DNA of 64,000 nucleotides from Segnochrobactrum spirostomi (GTDB lineage Bacteria; Pseudomonadota; Alphaproteobacteria; Rhizobiales; Segnochrobactraceae): positions 186,001 to 250,000 of the forward strand of contig NZ_VWNA01000003.1 in assembly GCF_009600605.1 (NCBI RefSeq). Direction: 5' to 3'. Below, piece after piece: positions 61,192-64,000 of this stretch. Numbering within the stretch: the stretch's first letter is position 1; every line of letters begins with the position of its first letter. The notes beneath the pieces are model-generated. The model was given only the letters and a program-made list of their open reading frames with translations. It was not told where the DNA came from and did no database searches. A program made the translations under genes and the position numbers.

Positions 61192-61340
61192 GCTAAGACA
61201 TAGTCCCGACGCAGAGCATGGTCAAACCGCCTCCCGATGGAGTGATCGGCCGCGTCGCGCTTGCCCGCCCGGGGATGGTGGTGAACGGCGACGAGCGGAC
61301 TCCCGCTTTCAGAGGCTCGGACGGAAAGGTCTCGTGTGTG

Positions 61341-62324
61341 ATGGGGTTCTTGCGCCGTGAATGGTATACGATAGCGATCGTCGGGATGGTGGTTCTCGCG
61401 TCGTTCCTGCCGATCTCCGGCAAGGGCGCCGAGGTATTCTCGATCGCGACCGACCTCGCCATCGCGCTTCTGTTCTTCCTCCACGGCGCGCGGCTGTCGC
61501 GGGACGTCGTGATCGCGGGCGCGACACACTGGCGGCTGCACCTTTTCGTGCTCGCCACCACCTTCGTGCTGTTTCCGATTCTCGGCCTTCTCGTTCTGCT
61601 GGTGCCGAACGGTCTGGAACCGACCCTCGTCACCGGGCTCCTGTTCCTCTGCGTGCTGCCCTCGACGGTGCAATCGTCGATCGCGTTCACCTCGATTGCC
61701 GGCGGCAACGTGCCCGCCGCGGTGTGCTCGGCGTCGGCCTCCAACATCCTCGGCATGTTCCTGACGCCGGCCCTCGTCGCGCTCCTGTTCGGGGCGCGGG
61801 GCGGCTTCTCCGCCGACGCCCTCGAGTCGATCCTGCTCCAATTGCTGGTGCCGTTCGTCGCCGGCCAGCTCGTGCAGCCCTGGCTCGGTGCCTGGTTCCG
61901 CCGCCACCGCGTGCTCACGTCGATCGTCGATCGCGGTTCGATCCTGATGGTCGTCTATTCGGCCTTCAGCGAGGCGGTGATCGGTGGGCTCTGGCACAAG
62001 GTGTCGATCGAGGCCCTGCTGACGGTCGCCGTGATCGACGCGATCCTCCTCGCGGCGGTCCTCGTCTTCACCTATTACGGCAGCGGCTGGCTCGGCTTCG
62101 GCCGCGCCGACCGGATCACCATCACGTTCTGCGGCTCGAAGAAGAGCCTCGCCTCCGGCGCGCCGATGGGCAGCGTGATCTTCGCCGGTCAGGATGTCGG
62201 CGCCATCGTGCTGCCGCTGATGATCTTTCACCAGATCCAGCTCATGACCTGCGCCGTGCTCGCCCGCCGCTTCGCAGAAGCTGCGAAGCGGGGAGAGGCG
62301 AGCACTTCGCCGGCGGGCGAATGA
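61341..62324 (+). CDS. SBF-like (bile acid:sodium symporter family) carrier
   Basis: About 327 residues, around ten membrane helices. It has the SBF-like features FLHGARLSRDVVIAG, LPSTVQSSIAFTSIAGGN, and FCGSKKSLASGAPMGSVIF (the crossover motif). This is the YfeH/DUF4137 type, which imports organic anions with sodium or protons; substrate unknown. The start is taken at ATG 61341 (GTG 61338 is possible; GGAAAGG upstream); a longer frame to 61218 runs back toward the riboswitch. It is divergent from the thi operon, which may be a coincidence or hint at a thiamine precursor. Confidence 0.85.
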   Translation: MGFLRREWYTIAIVGMVVLASFLPISGKGAEVFSIATDLAIALLFFLHGARLSRDVVIAGATHWRLHLFVLATTFVLFPILGLLVLLVPNGLEPTLVTGLLFLCVLPSTVQSSIAFTSIAGGNVPAAVCSASASNILGMFLTPALVALLFGARGGFSADALESILLQLLVPFVAGQLVQPWLGAWFRRHRVLTSIVDRGSILMVVYSAFSEAVIGGLWHKVSIEALLTVAVIDAILLAAVLVFTYYGSGWLGFGRADRITITFCGSKKSLASGAPMGSVIFAGQDVGAIVLPLMIFHQIQLMTCAVLARRFAEAAKRGEASTSPAGE

Positions 62325-62785
62325 GGCTGCGGTGTCGCTGCCTCACGGCCTGCTGCAAGAAATTCAAAGTTGAAAAACTTGTTTCAGTTATGACGTACTC
62401 GTTGAGTCGATGGATGAGAAGTGAAGAGTAGTCTGTCGTTTGATATTAAGAAAAGCAACGCCAGATTTTTTCTTGAAGGGGCGAATGATGATCGTTCCGA
62501 TATGTACTCGCGGAGCGCGTGAGGCATATGGCCAAGGCCTGCGACGGGTTCTGAGGTTATCCGTCATGTCGAGACAGGAAGGATGTGCTCGAATAACGCG
62601 GGTGGCCCAAGGAGGCGTCGGAAAATAGTCGAGGGTGCGCCAGATGTCGACGTTCGGCAGGCTGTGCCTCTTGTGGAGCGGCGCACCGTCGGACATGACG
62701 GCGGTATGGCCGGTCGGTTTCATGGATGGCCTCGTAGGAGATCAGAGACAGGGGAGGGCCGACCAGCTGCTGCGCCGGTCGGCTA
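62325..62785. other. Intergenic region, nothing assigned
   Basis: 461 nt with an A/T-richer start (62340-62480), including a weak AAGAAAA/TTTTCTT inverted repeat near 62450. Only short unconvincing open frames. No gene supported. Confidence 0.4.
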
Positions 62786-63131
62786 TTACGGGGGCATGCT
62801 GTGGAGCGCGGCCCGGAGGGCCGGGAGGGGCTTGGAAACGATCCGCGTGAGGCGCCAGTGGGCGGCCGGCGGCAGCTCGACGATGTCGAAGGTAAGGGGC
62901 GACGCGGTCCGAAAGAGGCGGTAGAGGCAGGGTGTGGGGAGCGTGCCGGTTTCGGCGTCGTAGGGCTGGAAGGTGAAGCTGTCGGGGGGCCCGGCCGACG
63001 AGCTTGCCCCGGCCGTTGTCCTGCGCCCAGGCGGAGAACTTGTTCTTGTGGCGCGCCGGCGGCCGCGAGGTGCCGTTCGACCAGGTGATGATGGAGCCGA
63101 GGGGCGCGCGATGGGCGATCGTGGCAGACAT
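62786..63131 (-). pseudogene. Small hypothetical gene with a frameshift in a G-tract
   Basis: An ATG at 63131 opens MSATIAHRAPLGSIITWSNG..., rich in basic residues and a KNKFSAWAQDNGRGKLV segment. After about 46 codons the natural continuation (DSFTFQPYDAETGTLP...) lies in the next frame and ends ALHSMPP at 62786. The switch falls on a run of six G at 62984-62989 (plus strand); with five G the gene gives an intact ~114-residue protein. It has a neat start and a well-composed sequence on both sides, so a sequencing indel, phase variation or a recent mutation are all possible. I do not recognise the family. Confidence 0.6.
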
Positions 63132-64000
63132 GATGTCATCCTGCTTGGCTGGGGTACGGCAAAAGATGGGATCATTCCCTTGAGCGCCCGCTCGGCGGGG
63201 CTGCGACGTTGATGTCCGTGAGGAGGTATGCGCGGGCCGCAGGATCGGTGATCGTGCTTGCATTCGCGCGGCATCGGAGTATCGTATGGAGTGACGATGG
63301 GCTCTGTGAAAGCCCGCCGTCGTTCCGCTTAGCCGAGTATTCGGACCCAGAGGGCGATTGACCACCCCCTCTGGGTCTTCTCTATTCTAAGCGTGACGCT
63401 CAATGGAAAAATCCACATCGCTGTAACTCCACTGCCCGGGACGGAATGTCGTCGGGCACCCGGGAGGCACACCCCCGGGTCCGCTTCCGACGTCACGTGC
63501 GATGCTCGAAGGCATGTGCGGAGCCGGCGCGGGTGGTAGCGCGGCCGGCATCGGGACGTCGAAATGCGGGACCTCTCATGCGAGAGGGTTGGTCGCCGAC
63601 GGGCCGGGAGCCGCGTCGGGACGGGATCGCGCGGAGAGCGCAACTCTATGATTTTCGGGGTTTCCCCTAAATCATCTCCACAAATTGCGGCCGATAAATC
63701 AGTATAATCGCCATCAGCAATTCATCATTGGCAGTACCGGGACGGCGAAGTGTGCGCGGATTCGGTGGGTCCGCGGTAGCCGGGCCTTCTCCGCCCTGCC
63801 TCTGCGGCCGTTGTGTGCTGTGGCAGAACGTGACGCGGGCGCGGCGCCGAGGTAATATGGCGAGGTCGCCGGCGTCGATTGAGCAATCGCCTGGGCGAGG
63901 CCGGGCAGGTTGGACTCGCTCGGTCTGGGCGGTGCCGTCGGCCGGCGGGCGACATCATGTTAGCCCGGCGGGAGCAGCACGCCAGGTTTGGTCGGGCAGC
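63132..64000. other. Intergenic region to window end
   Basis: About 870 nt without a gene I can support; the open frames present are short and have improbable composition. It holds an orphan terminator-like hairpin at 63344-63377 and, near 63703, a TATAAT hexamer downstream of an A/T-rich patch (a possible rightward promoter). Confidence 0.35.
63344..63377 (+). terminator. Orphan terminator-like hairpin
   Basis: GACCCAGAGGG and CCCTCTGGGTC form a perfect 11-bp stem with a 12-nt loop, followed by TTCTCTATTCT. It reads as a rightward terminator, but no rightward gene ends before it; a short non-coding RNA upstream is possible. Confidence 0.5.

Noticed and set aside
63380-64000. Short open frames near the window end
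   Set aside because: Lengths of 60-105 codons, Arg/Pro/Ser-rich composition and no ribosome sites or recognisable motifs.

Overview
The window is GC-rich, densely coded chromosomal DNA from an alphaproteobacterium, most likely of the order Hyphomicrobiales (Rhizobiales). The pointers are an IalB-family protein, an Omp25-type porin ending in Phe, a Rhodobacter/Rhizobium-style smo (sorbitol/mannitol) ABC locus, a rhizobial-type autotransporter full of QSIGGGGG repeats, and a riboswitch-led thiOSGEF operon. Genus is not determinable by eye. No rRNA, tRNA, transposase, integrase or CRISPR array was seen.

Layout. 0.2-4.9 kb: IalB protein; an aldo/keto reductase and an SDR divergent from an AraC regulator; a TehA-type carrier. 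5.0-12.3 kb: FadR-type regulator, a cystathionine-lyase-type PLP enzyme and a complete sugar-type ABC importer (binding protein, two permeases, ATPase), then a convergent LacI repressor. 12.5-20.7 kb: a polyol locus with a Zn-dehydrogenase, sorbitol dehydrogenase and binding protein leftward, and permeases, ATPase and mannitol 2-dehydrogenase rightward. 20.7-22.6 kb: a YoaK/DUF1275 membrane protein and a frameshifted hydroxyacid dehydrogenase. 22.6-26.1 kb: a lower-GC unit of two unusual proteins, one joining an aegerolysin-like domain to a transglutaminase-like domain with a visible Cys-His-Asp triad. 26.4-30.9 kb: fused 5-oxoprolinase/hydantoinase overlapping a LOG-family gene. 31.3-40.8 kb: a 2812-residue autotransporter with about 30 near-identical repeats, followed at once by a DUF4915/TIGR03032 gene.

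40.9-56.3 kb is a lignin-phenylpropanoid catabolic island: MarR regulator, feruloyl/coumaroyl-CoA synthetase, hydroxycinnamoyl-CoA hydratase-lyase, 4-hydroxybenzoate hydroxylase with an AraC (PobR-like) regulator, a second AraC regulator, two vanillin-dehydrogenase-type enzymes, a five-gene branched-chain-type ABC importer and a coniferyl-alcohol-dehydrogenase-like SDR. Together they can be read as uptake, side-chain oxidation, CoA activation, chain shortening to vanillin or 4-hydroxybenzaldehyde, oxidation to the acid, and for 4-hydroxybenzoate conversion to protocatechuate. Demethylation (vanAB) and ring cleavage (pca) genes are not here.

56.3-64 kb: an outer-membrane porin-like protein, the TPP-riboswitch-controlled operon thiO-thiS-thiG-thiE-thiF, a divergent SBF-like carrier, then 1.7 kb of mostly non-coding DNA holding a small frameshifted gene and an orphan terminator-like hairpin. 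Two recurring features are strong hairpins just behind all three binding-protein genes and perfect GC hairpins between convergent genes. Two frameshifts lie in or beside G/C runs, so assembly errors are possible.
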